Under the pieces are notes generated by a model. The model worked only from the letters and a program-made list of their open reading frames with translations. It searched no databases and was not told the origin of the DNA. A stretch of 16,499 bases of DNA from Alphaproteobacteria bacterium (lineage in GTDB: Bacteria; Pseudomonadota; Alphaproteobacteria; RS24), in the NCBI GenBank assembly GCA_029248825.1, contig JAQWIP010000134.1, positions 1-16,499 of the forward strand, read 5' to 3'. The translations under genes and the position numbers were made by a program. Of the stretch, positions 1 to 7,978 are shown in pieces (the first letter of the stretch is position 1; every line of letters starts with the position of its first letter).

Positions 1-28
1 GGCTATACCTATTGGGGATCGGCGCAAA

Positions 29-88
29 TTAAATAGAGGGGGAAACCCTTAAATAGAGGGGGAAACCCTTAAATAGAGGGGGAAACCC
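29..88. repeat. Three perfect tandem copies of a 20-bp unit
   Basis: The unit TTAAATAGAGGGGGAAACCC occurs three times head to tail (29-48, 49-68, 69-88) without a mismatch. Each copy holds a G5-AAA-C3 block that could form only a very short hairpin. The array sits 26 bp upstream of the -35 element of the imuA promoter and contains no gene. The perfect identity suggests recent expansion by slippage, or an assembly feature near the contig edge. I see no further copy in the window. Function unknown. Confidence 0.9.
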
Positions 89-113
89 AAAGCCGCTTTT
101 CATGGGGTTCGAC

Positions 114-142
114 TTGACTCTTATTTGTTCTCATTTTAGAAC
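114..142 (+). promoter_or_regulatory. Probable SOS promoter of imuA-imuB-dnaE2
   Basis: TTGACT (114-119) and TAGAAC (137-142) are separated by exactly 17 bp, a good sigma-70-type spacing. The -10 hexamer overlaps the LexA box at 139-153, so bound repressor would block RNA polymerase. Transcription would start near 149-150, about 32 nt before the imuA ATG. The hexamers are seen; promoter activity is inferred. Confidence 0.6.
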
Positions 143-153
143 AAAAAGAGAAC
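139..153 (+). promoter_or_regulatory. LexA (SOS) box, alphaproteobacterial type
   Basis: GAAC-AAAAAGA-GAAC is a direct repeat with a 7-bp gap; on the other strand it reads GTTC-N7-GTTC, the LexA box established for Alphaproteobacteria. It lies 28 bp before imuA and overlaps the predicted -10. A further inverted half-site, TTTGTTCT at 124-131, forms a perfect 8-bp inverted repeat with AGAACAAA at 138-145, and AGAACAAA recurs at 149-156. There are therefore three TTTGTTCT elements in 33 bp. Confidence 0.8.
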
Positions 154-181
154 AAATAAACCGTCGAACAGAAGCAAAAAC

Positions 182-967
182 ATGGAAACCAAGCCGGCCG
201 CACATATAAAAACCACCACAACAAGCCAAAAATTGGCTGGATTACGCCGTTTGGTCGCGCGTTTTGAGCCCGTGGTCGCTCAAGGCCCACACATTCAAAC
301 AGGCTTTGCCGACATTGATGCTTATTTCGAGGAACAAGTTGCCAATGCCGGACTGGCCTGCGGCGGATTGCATGAAGTGGTGGCCGCGCGCGCCGGCGAT
401 ATGGCTGCCGCGCTTGGGTTTGCGCATCGATTGGCGGCGCGGTTTTTAGACCGCCCGCACACTCAAGATATGCTGCTCTATGGCCAAACGCATATGGCGT
501 GTCGCGAAGCGGGGCAGCCCTATGGGCCGGCTTTGGCGGCGCATGGATTATCTGCCGACCGCTTGGTCTATATCGATGGCGCCCGCTTGCCCGATTTATT
601 ATGGGCGGGTGAGGAAGCGCTGCTTTGCTCGGCCATTGGCTGCATTGTTTTATCTAGCTGGGATGCGGCGCCGAGTTTCACCGCCAGCCGTCGGTTGAGC
701 TTGGCCGCGCGCGCTGCCGAGCGCCCCTTGGTGATGGCTTTGGGTGCGCAAGCGGGAACCAGCGCGTCGGCGGCCACCACGCGCTGGCAAGTAGAGGCTT
801 TGCCGCAACAAGGCTGGCAAGTGCGCCTGACCAAATTGCGCATGAGCCATAACGCCCCGCCGCCCAATGCAGGCTGGACGCTTTACCCGAAAACCATGTC
901 GCAAACCCTGCCGTTGATGGAGCGCCCTGCCGAGATATCGGGCGCGGCGCAAGTTCGTGCGGGATAG
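182..967 (+). CDS. imuA: ImuA, SOS mutagenesis accessory protein (RecA/SulA-like fold)
   Basis: This 261-residue protein is the first gene of the mutasome cassette. ImuA proteins are RecA-related accessory factors needed with ImuB for DnaE2-dependent translesion synthesis. A helical start (about residues 16-31, LAGLRRLVARFEP) leads into the conserved block GLACGGLHEVV (57-67), followed by a stretch that replaces a Walker A loop (AARAGDMAAALGF, 68-80). The core continues through LVYIDGARLPDLLWAGEEAL (128-147) to a hydrophobic strand (CIVLSSWD). No intact P-loop is visible, as is usual for the family. The ATG at 182 has only a weak purine-rich stretch upstream (GAAGCAAAAA) but is the first start after the SOS promoter. 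The 3' end overlaps imuB by 11 nt. Regulation by LexA is inferred from the adjoining box. Identification rests on conserved blocks and gene order. Confidence 0.85.
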   Translation: METKPAAHIKTTTTSQKLAGLRRLVARFEPVVAQGPHIQTGFADIDAYFEEQVANAGLACGGLHEVVAARAGDMAAALGFAHRLAARFLDRPHTQDMLLYGQTHMACREAGQPYGPALAAHGLSADRLVYIDGARLPDLLWAGEEALLCSAIGCIVLSSWDAAPSFTASRRLSLAARAAERPLVMALGAQAGTSASAATTRWQVEALPQQGWQVRLTKLRMSHNAPPPNAGWTLYPKTMSQTLPLMERPAEISGAAQVRAG

Positions 968-2603
968 CGCGCCGCTGGCGACAGGTCGGCGCATTGTCGC
1001 TTTGTGGTTTCCGTATTGGGCGGAGGAAACGACACAAATTGCATATGATAAAACGCAAAGTTTTGCGCTCATTGAGAGGTCGAAAAATGCCCAACGTCTG
1101 GTCGGGCTGACGCCGTTGGCGGCGCAGCAAGGTTTGCGCTTGGGATTGTCTTTGGCCGATGCGCGCGCGCTTTTGCCCGATTTGCAAACCGCCATGGCCG
1201 AGCCACGCGAAGCCGCCGCACGATTGCAAAAATGCGCCTATTGGTTGCAACGCTATACGCCATGGGTCGGCCACGACCCGCCCAGCGATAGCGAGGTGAA
1301 AGACTATGGCCTTTTATTAGACGTCAGCGGATGCGCGCATTTATTCGGCGGCGAGCGTGCGCTTTTGGCGGATATGCAAGCGCGGTTTTTAAAGCGTGGC
1401 ATCACCGCTCATGCCGCCATGGCTGGCACCGTGGGGGCGGCTTGGGGGTTGGTGCGCTTTGGGGCAACCGCGAAGCAAGCTTGGCGTCAAATCATTGTGC
1501 CAGAGGGGCAAGAAGGCGAAGCTGTCTTGCCTTTGCCGCCTGCGGCCTTGCGTTTGTCTGGCGGGCATATTGATTTGTGCCAGCGTTTGGGATTGGCCAC
1601 GATTGGCGATTTGGCGGGGTTTGCGCGGCGCGAATTAACCCGCCGCTTTGGCCCTGCGCCGGTGTTGCGCCTAGAGCAAGCCTTGGGGCAGGCGGGCGAA
1701 AGCTTGAACCCATGTTTGCCGCCGCCACGATTTTTAGTGCGTCATAATTTGGCGCATGGGGTGACGCAAATGCAAGCCCTCGCGCAGCTCATCGCAGATT
1801 TATGCACGCGCCTAGCCGTGCAATTGCAAAAAGCCAGCCATGGCGCGCAGCGTTTGGATTTGGCGCTGACGCGCTCGGATAATGCGGTCTTGGCTTTGTC
1901 TTTGCCCTTGGCGCACCCTTGTGCGGATGGGGCGCATATGGCGCGGCTTTTCGAAGAGCGCCTGTCGCGCCTCTCGCGCGGGGTCGATGCGGGGTATGGC
2001 ATTGAACATCTCTCACTGGCGGCCAGTCGCACGGCGCCGATAGTGCAGCCGCAAGAAACCATGGGCGCGTTTGAAGACAGCCCACGAAGCCAACGCCGCG
2101 CCGCGCCGATTGCGGCTTTGGGCGGGCTGTACGATAGATTGGTGTCACGCCTCGGCGCGCAAGTGGTGGTGCGCCCCGTGCCGCATGCCTCGTATATTCC
2201 GGAGCGCGCGGTAAAGCTGGTGCCGGTTTTGACGCCCGAGCAAGGCGCGTCTGACAAGCAAGAGCTATCGGCCAGCCTGCCCGACCCTGCCACACGACCT
2301 TTGTTTATGCTATGCGCGCCAGAGCCGATTGAGGTGATTGCTGAAATTCCCGAAGGCGCGCCCTATCGGTTTCGCTGGCGCCGCGTGCGACACGAGATTA
2401 CCGCCGCCTACGGGCCCGAGCGCATTAGCCCCGAATGGTGGGCGGGGCTGACCGGCGATACACCGGCTCATCAAAATCGCCAAACCCGCGATTATTACCG
2501 TCTCGAAGACACGCAAGGGCATCGGTTTTGGGTTTATCGCGATGGGCTATATGAGCGCGAAACCACACAGCCGCGTTGGTTTATGCACGGGGTTTTCCCA
2601 TGA
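957..2603 (+). CDS. imuB: ImuB, Y-family polymerase-like protein without catalytic acids
   Basis: The 548-residue protein has the Y-family layout (palm/fingers, thumb, little finger, about 12-360) plus the ImuB C-terminal extension. Where DinB or UmuC has the metal-binding DxDxF strand, this protein reads IVALWFPYW (13-21), so it is expected to be inactive as a polymerase, as known for ImuB. The signature LLLDVSGCAHLFGGE (119-133) is clear. The tail is typical: SYIPERA (412-418), APEPIEVIAEIPEGAPYRFRW (454-474), and a final WFMHG motif. ImuB is the adaptor that brings DnaE2 to the beta clamp. A canonical QLxLF clamp motif is not obvious; QETMGAF (366-372) lies in the right loop. The GTG start overlaps imuA by 11 nt, has no clear Shine-Dalgarno sequence and probably depends on coupling. 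The stop forms an ATGA at 2600-2603. Confidence 0.88.
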   Translation: MRDSAPLATGRRIVALWFPYWAEETTQIAYDKTQSFALIERSKNAQRLVGLTPLAAQQGLRLGLSLADARALLPDLQTAMAEPREAAARLQKCAYWLQRYTPWVGHDPPSDSEVKDYGLLLDVSGCAHLFGGERALLADMQARFLKRGITAHAAMAGTVGAAWGLVRFGATAKQAWRQIIVPEGQEGEAVLPLPPAALRLSGGHIDLCQRLGLATIGDLAGFARRELTRRFGPAPVLRLEQALGQAGESLNPCLPPPRFLVRHNLAHGVTQMQALAQLIADLCTRLAVQLQKASHGAQRLDLALTRSDNAVLALSLPLAHPCADGAHMARLFEERLSRLSRGVDAGYGIEHLSLAASRTAPIVQPQETMGAFEDSPRSQRRAAPIAALGGLYDRLVSRLGAQVVVRPVPHASYIPERAVKLVPVLTPEQGASDKQELSASLPDPATRPLFMLCAPEPIEVIAEIPEGAPYRFRWRRVRHEITAAYGPERISPEWWAGLTGDTPAHQNRQTRDYYRLEDTQGHRFWVYRDGLYERETTQPRWFMHGVFP

Positions 2604-2630
2604 AGGAGAGGATTTTTCCATGAAGGAGAT
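2591..2630 (+). repeat. 20-bp tandem duplication at the imuB/dnaE2 junction
   Basis: 2591-2610 and 2611-2630 match at 17 of 20 positions; both carry TTTTCC- or TTTCCC-like pyrimidines followed by ATGAAGGAGA. The first copy supplies the imuB stop (TGA 2601-2603) and the Shine-Dalgarno sequence; the second supplies the dnaE2 ATG (2620). Between them lies a 7-codon reading frame (2600-2623, MKERIFP) that begins in an ATGA with imuB and ends in an ATGA with dnaE2. Confidence 0.8.
2603..2610 (+). promoter_or_regulatory. Ribosome binding site that fixes the dnaE2 start
   Basis: AAGGAGAG ends 9 nt before the ATG at 2620. The second AAGGAGA (2623-2629) is only 2 nt from the next in-frame ATG (2632), too close to serve it, which favours 2620. 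An open frame continues upstream to 2542 but lies inside imuB. Confidence 0.7.
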
Positions 2631-5600
2631 TATGCGGGCGTCCGTGCGGGAGAGACAAGCGGAAGCGGATTTTGCCGAGCTGGCTGCGATATCTAATTTC
2701 AGTTTTTTGCGCGGCGCGGCGCATCCCCAAGAGATGGTCGAGACGGCGGCGGCTTTGGGCTATCGCGCCATTGGGCTGGCCGACCGCAATACGCTGGCAG
2801 GCATTGTGCGCGGCCATGTGGCGGCGCGCGATGCAGGCCTGCGCTATCTGCCAGGCGCGCGGCTGGTCACCCAATGCGGTTTTGAAGTGGTGGCTTATCC
2901 GTGCCATCAGGCGGCCTATGCGGCGCTGTCGCAATGTCTGACGCGGGGCAATCGGCGCGGGCAAAAAGGCCAATGTGTTTTGCATTTAGACGATGTGTTG
3001 ACGCTGGCACAAACCGCCGAGCTATGTTGGCTGAGCGTGCCGCCCGCGCAGGTGGAGGCGGCTGACTTTAGAGATAATCTGGCGGCTTTGGCGGCGGTCA
3101 GCCAGAATGTCTATGCTTTGCTGGTGCCGCTTTATGGCGCCGATGACGAGACACGGTTTCGCAAAATTGCCGCGCTCGCCAGTTGGGCAAAGGCCGATTT
3201 GCTGGCCAGTTTCGACCCGCTGTATCACGTGGCCGAGCGGCGCGCCGTGCAAGATGTTGTTACCTGTATTCGCCAACACGTCAGCCTGCCCGAGGCGGGC
3301 TATCGGTTGAACGCCAATGCCGAGCGGCACTTAAAGCCCGCCTGCGAAGCCGTCCGCCTGTTTGCCGAATGGCCCGAGGCACTCGACAATATTGACGCCG
3401 TATTAGAGGCCTGCACATTCTCGCTCGACCAGCTTTCCTATCAATATCCAGAAGATGTTTTCGACACCACTCGAAGCCCGCAAGAGCTGCTGGCCAAATT
3501 AGCTTGGGACGGGGCGGCGGCGCATTACCCCAAGGGCATACCAAAAAAAATCAGCGATCTGGTGACCCATGAATTGCGGCTCATCGAGGGGCTGGACTAT
3601 GCGCCGTATTTTTTAACCGTGCATGATTTGGTGCGCTTTGCCCGCTCGAAAAGAATTTTGTGCCAAGGGCGGGGCAGCGCGGCCAATTCGGCGGTTTGCT
3701 ATTATATTGGCATCACGGCGGTCGACCCCAGCCGATTGGATTTATTGTTCGAGCGGTTTTTATCGCCCGAGCGCAAGGAGCCGCCCGACATTGATATTGA
3801 TTTCGAACACGAGCGGCGCGAAGAGATCATCCAATATATCTATCAAAAATATGGCCGCGAGCGCGCCAGCATCGCCGCCACGGTCATCACCTATCGGGCG
3901 CGTTCGGCGGTGCGCGAAGTGGCCAAAGTCATGGGGCTTTCGGGCGATGTGGCGAGCGCGCTTTTGGCGTTGAGTTGGGGCGGCGGGTCGCGGCCGCCGC
4001 CGCGCGATTATATCGTCGAGGCGGGGCTAGACCCCGACGCGCCAGGGATAGCGGCGACGCTGGCTTTGGCCGGGCAGCTCATCGGTTTTCCAAGGCATTT
4101 ATCGCAGCATGTCGGCGGCTTTGTGATTACCCAAAATAGGCTCGATTGTTTGGTGCCGATTGGCAATGCGGCGATGGCCGAGCGCACGTTCATCGAATGG
4201 GACAAAGATGATTTGGATGCGCTGGGGCTGTTGAAAATCGATGTTTTGGCGCTGGGCATGTTGAGTGCCATTCGGCGCAGTTTCGATTTAATCGCGGCGC
4301 ATCACGGGCAAGTTTTTGAGCTGGCCGATGTGCCGACCGAAGATAGCACCGTTTATGACATGCTGTGCCGCGCCGAATCCGTGGGGGTGTTTCAAGTCGA
4401 GAGCCGCGCGCAGATGAATATGTTGCCGCGCTTGAAGCCGCGCGATTTTTACGACCTTGTGGTGCAAGTTGCGATTGTGCGGCCTGGCCCCATTCAGGGC
4501 GATATGGTGCATCCTTATTTGCGCCGCCGAAATGGTGAAGAGGCGGTGGAGTTTCCCTCGCAAGAGTTGGAAGGCGTGTTGGGAAAAACTTTGGGCGTGC
4601 CATTGTTTCAAGAGCAAGCCATGCGCATTGCTGTGGTGGCGGCGGGGTTTACCCCCAGCGAAGCCGACCGCTTGCGCCGCGCCATGGCAACGTTTCGCAA
4701 AAGCGGTGTGATTCACGAGTTCGGCGTGCGGCTGATGGATGGCATGGTGGCGCGCGGCTATGAGCGCGATTTCGCCGAGCGCTGCTTTAAGCAAATCGAA
4801 GGCTTTGGCGAATATGGTTTTCCCGAAAGCCATGCGGCGAGTTTTGCTTTGTTGGTCTATGTGTCGGCTTGGTTGAAACAGCATTATCCAGCCGCCTTTT
4901 GCGCGGCGCTTTTGAACAGCCAGCCGATGGGCTTTTATGCGCCCGCGCAATTGGTAGCGGAAGCGCAACGCCAAGGGGTGTGCGTTTTGCCCGTCTGCCT
5001 CAACGCCTCCGATGCCGAAGCCGATTTGGAAGCGGAAGATGGTGCGATGGCATTGCGCTTGGGCTTCAACCAAATCATGGGTCTGCTGCAAGCCGATGCC
5101 GAAGCACTGGTGGCGGCGCGCGCGCTTGGCGGGGCTTTTGATAGTGTGGCCGATTGCGCGGCGCGCTCGGGCATTGGCGTCTCGACTTTGGAGCGTCTGG
5201 CGCGCGCCGATGCGTTTGCCGCTTTGGGGTTGAGCCGTCGCCAAGCCCTATGGGCGGTGCGCGCGCTGGCGCCCGAAAGCAAAGCGCCAAGCTTGCCTCT
5301 GTTTGAAAGCCAAATCGGCGATGGGCAGGCCATACGCGAAGAGGAGCGCAAGGCTGTTTTGCCAGCCTTGGCGCCCGGCATGGAAGTGCTGGAAGATTAT
5401 GCCAGCTTGCGGCTATCTTTGAAAAACCACCCGCTGGCTTTTTTGCGCGCGCAGCTGAGCCGCGAGCATGTGCAACCGCTATCATTTTTGCAAAACGCGC
5501 CTTCGGGGCGGCGTGTCTCGGTGGCGGGTTTGGTGATTTGCCGCCAGCGGCCAGGCAGTGCCAAGGGGGTTGTGTTCCTGACGCTGGAAGATGAAACCGG

Positions 5601-5874
5601 CAATGGCAATATGGTGGTTTGGCCAGACAGGTTCGAGCGGTTTCGCCGCGTGGTGATTGGCGCGCGCCTGATCCGCATCGAGGGGCGGGTGCAACGCAAT
5701 GGCATTGTGGTGCATTTGGTGGCCGAACACGTCAGCGATATGTCGGATGATTTGGTGCAGCTAATGCACCATCAAGGCCTCGATAGCCCAGCCGATTTGC
5801 CGAAACCGCTGCGCTCGAAAAGCCAAACAGGCAGGCGAACGCCAAGAGAAATGGCGTGGAAAGGGATTTCCTAA
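2620..5874 (+). CDS. dnaE2: DnaE2, error-prone C-family DNA polymerase III alpha subunit
   Basis: This 1084-residue protein is the DnaE2 (ImuC) polymerase that carries out mutagenic translesion synthesis with ImuA and ImuB. The N-terminal PHP domain opens with the DnaE2-typical ISNFSFLRGAAHPQEMV (24-40) and GLADRNTLAGIVR. The palm has GRGSAANSAVCYY and PPDIDIDFEHERREEI with catalytic D390 and D392; the third aspartate is D541 in LLKIDVLALGM. The finger region contains RPGPIQGDMVHPYLRRR, and an OB fold occupies about 965-1042 (VSVAGLVICRQ to HLVAEHV). Length fits the family. The C-terminus (TGRRTPREMAWKGIS) differs from the arginine/proline-rich DnaE2 tail I would expect. The upstream duplication and Shine-Dalgarno sequence support the ATG at 2620. 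The stop is 12 bp from the convergent trxB stop. LexA control through the imuA promoter is inferred. Confidence 0.93.
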   Translation: MKEIMRASVRERQAEADFAELAAISNFSFLRGAAHPQEMVETAAALGYRAIGLADRNTLAGIVRGHVAARDAGLRYLPGARLVTQCGFEVVAYPCHQAAYAALSQCLTRGNRRGQKGQCVLHLDDVLTLAQTAELCWLSVPPAQVEAADFRDNLAALAAVSQNVYALLVPLYGADDETRFRKIAALASWAKADLLASFDPLYHVAERRAVQDVVTCIRQHVSLPEAGYRLNANAERHLKPACEAVRLFAEWPEALDNIDAVLEACTFSLDQLSYQYPEDVFDTTRSPQELLAKLAWDGAAAHYPKGIPKKISDLVTHELRLIEGLDYAPYFLTVHDLVRFARSKRILCQGRGSAANSAVCYYIGITAVDPSRLDLLFERFLSPERKEPPDIDIDFEHERREEIIQYIYQKYGRERASIAATVITYRARSAVREVAKVMGLSGDVASALLALSWGGGSRPPPRDYIVEAGLDPDAPGIAATLALAGQLIGFPRHLSQHVGGFVITQNRLDCLVPIGNAAMAERTFIEWDKDDLDALGLLKIDVLALGMLSAIRRSFDLIAAHHGQVFELADVPTEDSTVYDMLCRAESVGVFQVESRAQMNMLPRLKPRDFYDLVVQVAIVRPGPIQGDMVHPYLRRRNGEEAVEFPSQELEGVLGKTLGVPLFQEQAMRIAVVAAGFTPSEADRLRRAMATFRKSGVIHEFGVRLMDGMVARGYERDFAERCFKQIEGFGEYGFPESHAASFALLVYVSAWLKQHYPAAFCAALLNSQPMGFYAPAQLVAEAQRQGVCVLPVCLNASDAEADLEAEDGAMALRLGFNQIMGLLQADAEALVAARALGGAFDSVADCAARSGIGVSTLERLARADAFAALGLSRRQALWAVRALAPESKAPSLPLFESQIGDGQAIREEERKAVLPALAPGMEVLEDYASLRLSLKNHPLAFLRAQLSREHVQPLSFLQNAPSGRRVSVAGLVICRQRPGSAKGVVFLTLEDETGNGNMVVWPDRFERFRRVVIGARLIRIEGRVQRNGIVVHLVAEHVSDMSDDLVQLMHHQGLDSPADLPKPLRSKSQTGRRTPREMAWKGIS

Positions 5875-5886
5875 ATCAGAGAAAGC

Positions 5887-6855
5887 CTATTCGGCGGCCT
5901 GCTTTTCGGCCGCCATTTCCGCCAGATATTTTTCCGCTTCCAGCGCTGCCATGCAGCCCATGCCTGCCGCCGTTACGGCTTGGCGGTAAATATCATCGCT
6001 CACATCGCCAGCCGCATAGACGCCCTGAATGGAGGTCGCAGTGCTGTCGGGCGTGGTGATTAAATAGCCACCCGCTTTGGTTTCCAGCTGGTCGGCAAAT
6101 AATTCGGTCGAGGGCGCATGGCCAATGGCGATGAACACACCATCGGCATCTACCTCATGCGTGTCGCCGGTTTTGGTGTTTTTAATCCGCGCGCCCGTGA
6201 CGCCCAATGGGTCTTCGTCGCCCAGAATTTCATCGATGGCACTATCCCAAAGCACATTGACTTTCTCATGCGACAGCAGACGGTTTTCGAGAATTTTCTC
6301 ACAGCGCAGAGCATCGCGCCGATGCACGAGGGTTACTTGCGAGGCAAAATTGGTCAGGAATAAAGCTTCCTCCACGGCCGTATTGCCGCCGCCGACGACC
6401 AGCACTTTTTTGTTGCGATAGAAAAACCCATCGCAGGTGGCGCAGGCCGAGACGCCAAAGCCTTGAAACTTATCTTCCGATGGCAGCCCCAACCATTTGG
6501 CTTGCGCGCCCGTGGCAATCACCACGGCATCGGCGGTAAACACCGCGCCGCTATCGCCCTTGGCGGTAAAGGGGCGTTTGGATAAATCCACTTCGGTGAT
6601 GATGTCGGAGACGATATCGGTGCCGACATTGGCGGCTTGCGCTTCCATTTGTTCCATCAGCCAAGGGCCTTGCACGGCCTCGGCGAAGCCCGGATAATTT
6701 TCCACTTCGGTGGTAATGGTCAGCTGACCGCCAGGCTGAATGCCGCGCACCAAAACCGGTTCCAACATGGCTCGCGCGGCATATACGGCTGCCGTATAGC
6801 CAGCAGGGCCAGAGCCAATAATGAGCAGTTTCGTGTGTTTTACAGGTGCGGTCAT
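5887..6855 (-). CDS. trxB: Thioredoxin-disulfide reductase (NADPH)
   Basis: This cytosolic flavoprotein (322 residues) moves electrons from NADPH through FAD to thioredoxin. The FAD-binding GSGPAG is at 14-19 and the redox-active CATC at 138-141, followed by DG. The NADPH-binding GGGNTA is at 155-160 with HRR at 178-180, and the second FAD motif YAAGDV at 280-285. Length is normal for low-molecular-weight TrxR. The ATG is preceded by GGAGAGAG at good spacing. The C-terminus is a short charged Ala/Glu-rich helix. It is codirectional with the ELM1-like gene 103 bp upstream and converges tightly on dnaE2. The CATC cysteines separate it from the ferredoxin/flavodoxin NADP reductase-like relatives that lack them. 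Confidence 0.96.
   Translation of the reverse strand: MTAPVKHTKLLIIGSGPAGYTAAVYAARAMLEPVLVRGIQPGGQLTITTEVENYPGFAEAVQGPWLMEQMEAQAANVGTDIVSDIITEVDLSKRPFTAKGDSGAVFTADAVVIATGAQAKWLGLPSEDKFQGFGVSACATCDGFFYRNKKVLVVGGGNTAVEEALFLTNFASQVTLVHRRDALRCEKILENRLLSHEKVNVLWDSAIDEILGDEDPLGVTGARIKNTKTGDTHEVDADGVFIAIGHAPSTELFADQLETKAGGYLITTPDSTATSIQGVYAAGDVSDDIYRQAVTAAGMGCMAALEAEKYLAEMAAEKQAAE
5893..5914. terminator. Hairpin at the converging 3' ends of dnaE2 and trxB
   Basis: GGCGGCC (5893-5899) and GGCCGCC (5908-5914) form a perfect 7-bp stem around an 8-nt loop, inside the last codons of trxB and just past the dnaE2 stop. Neither strand has a clean U tract directly after it: the minus side reads GAATAGGCTTTCTC and the plus side ATTTCCGCC. 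It may act as a weak bidirectional terminator or 3' stabiliser. It also simply encodes an Ala-rich tail, so function is uncertain. Confidence 0.35.
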
Positions 6856-6880
6856 AACTCTCTCCGAATGTGATGACCCT

Positions 6881-6908
6881 AATTTAAGAATGATTCCGCA
6901 AAACCCAA
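6881..6908 (-). promoter_or_regulatory. Possible trxB promoter
   Basis: On the minus strand TTGGGT (6908-6903) and TAAATT (6886-6881) are 16 bp apart, in the 103-bp gap upstream of trxB, giving a leader of roughly 20 nt with the GGAGAGAG ribosome binding site. Matches to consensus are moderate. The gap also holds a repeated ACCTCTGC (around 6928-6957) of no known meaning. Confidence 0.3.
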
Positions 6909-6958
6909 GAGGCCAAGCGACGCCAGCAGAGGTTATTTACAGGTTATGCAGAGGTTTT

Positions 6959-7924
6959 TTAAGACAGCGATTTCAGGTGGCGTGCATAGGCTTCGGCGAT
7001 GGCTTGGCCAATCTCTGGCGTGGCGTTTTGGCTTTGCACCGGCCAAGCCTCCAGCGCATCGGTGAAGGGGCGCACAAAATCGGCGGCTTGTATGGCGGTA
7101 TGGAAGCGGCAGAATTTGGCCGAGCCGCCCTTCAAGCCAAACACTTGCACCGGCACGCCAGGCAGGCAGGCTTCGCCGACCATATTGACGCTATCGGCGG
7201 TGACGATAATTTGTTCGGCCAGCCCCAAGAGCGCGCGATAGGGATTGGCGCCTTCGTTATCCCATAAAAAATAACGCCCCTCGGGGAGCTTCTGGCGCAG
7301 CAGCGCGGCATAGGTATCGGGCGAGCGGCGCGATAAAGTGATCAGCAAATGGTGGCCTTGCTGGGCTAAATTCGCCAGCCCATCGGCCAGCGCACGCATC
7401 TCCTCGGGGCCGAAAGGATACACCGCATTGGGCCCGCCAATCAGAACACTGACCAATTTTCCGCTCAGCGCTCTCGGCACCAATCGATCGCGAAACGCAT
7501 CGGCCGCTTTTTCGAGGTCGGGCTGGCGCATGGCGTGGGGTGATAGCAGGGTTTGGCGCACATTGGCGCCACGGATTTGGTCGTGGGCGGGCGTCCAAAC
7601 GAAGTCAAAATGAGCCGGATGAATCAGCGGATTTTGCAAAAACACGGTAAACACTCGCTGCCCCGAAGCGCGCTTGATATAGCGCGCATGCGGCACGGCT
7701 TGGCGCGCGCTGGCAATCACCATATCGGGGAAAGGCGGGGCGATAGCGCCATCGGCTTTGGCGGCAATCTCGGCCAAACGATAGGGCGCGAGCCATTTCC
7801 AGGGCGCGCGCAAATTCGTGGAAACGCTGCGATAAGTGCCGCCAAGGGCTTGCGCCACGCCCTCGACCAGCACCTCATTGCCACGTCTTCCGCCGGTTAT
7901 ACCCCAAATATTCATCGCGCTCAT
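6959..7924 (-). CDS. ELM1-family protein (mitochondrial fission ELM1-like, DUF1022 type)
   Basis: The 321-residue protein resembles the family named after plant ELM1, which is widespread in Alphaproteobacteria and whose bacterial function I do not know. Supporting blocks are an N-terminal GITGGRRGNEVLVEGVAQAL (8-27), SVLIGGPNAVYPF (159-171), ITLSRRSPDTY (195-205) and TADSVNMVGEA (242-252). The family is thought to have a two-lobed, glycosyltransferase GT-B-like fold; the GGPN loop and late TADS-N-M-EA block fit that idea. No signal peptide or membrane segment is evident. Two starts are possible (ATG 7924, or ATG 7915 giving MNIWG); neither has a strong Shine-Dalgarno sequence. It diverges from the Lrp-like gene across 78 bp and may be cotranscribed with trxB. 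Confidence 0.75.
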   Translation of the reverse strand: MSAMNIWGITGGRRGNEVLVEGVAQALGGTYRSVSTNLRAPWKWLAPYRLAEIAAKADGAIAPPFPDMVIASARQAVPHARYIKRASGQRVFTVFLQNPLIHPAHFDFVWTPAHDQIRGANVRQTLLSPHAMRQPDLEKAADAFRDRLVPRALSGKLVSVLIGGPNAVYPFGPEEMRALADGLANLAQQGHHLLITLSRRSPDTYAALLRQKLPEGRYFLWDNEGANPYRALLGLAEQIIVTADSVNMVGEACLPGVPVQVFGLKGGSAKFCRFHTAIQAADFVRPFTDALEAWPVQSQNATPEIGQAIAEAYARHLKSLS

Positions 7925-7978
7925 TTCAGTGACTATTCATTTATTACAAAATTCGGTATTATTATTACTCTGCGAAAG

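Noticed and set aside
29..88. Tandem 20-bp units as a CRISPR array
   Set aside because: The units are directly adjacent with no spacers and no cas gene is near.
650..1274. 181- and 198-codon antisense frames over imuA/imuB
   Set aside because: Shadows of two confidently identified genes, without supporting signals.
2542..2619. Longer DnaE2 start 26 residues upstream
   Set aside because: It lies inside imuB, adds sequence unlike DnaE2 and has no ribosome binding site; the ATG at 2620 has AAGGAG.
4288..5244. 318-codon antisense open frame within dnaE2
   Set aside because: It lies opposite strongly conserved polymerase sequence, has low-complexity composition typical of GC-rich antisense frames and matches no family I know.
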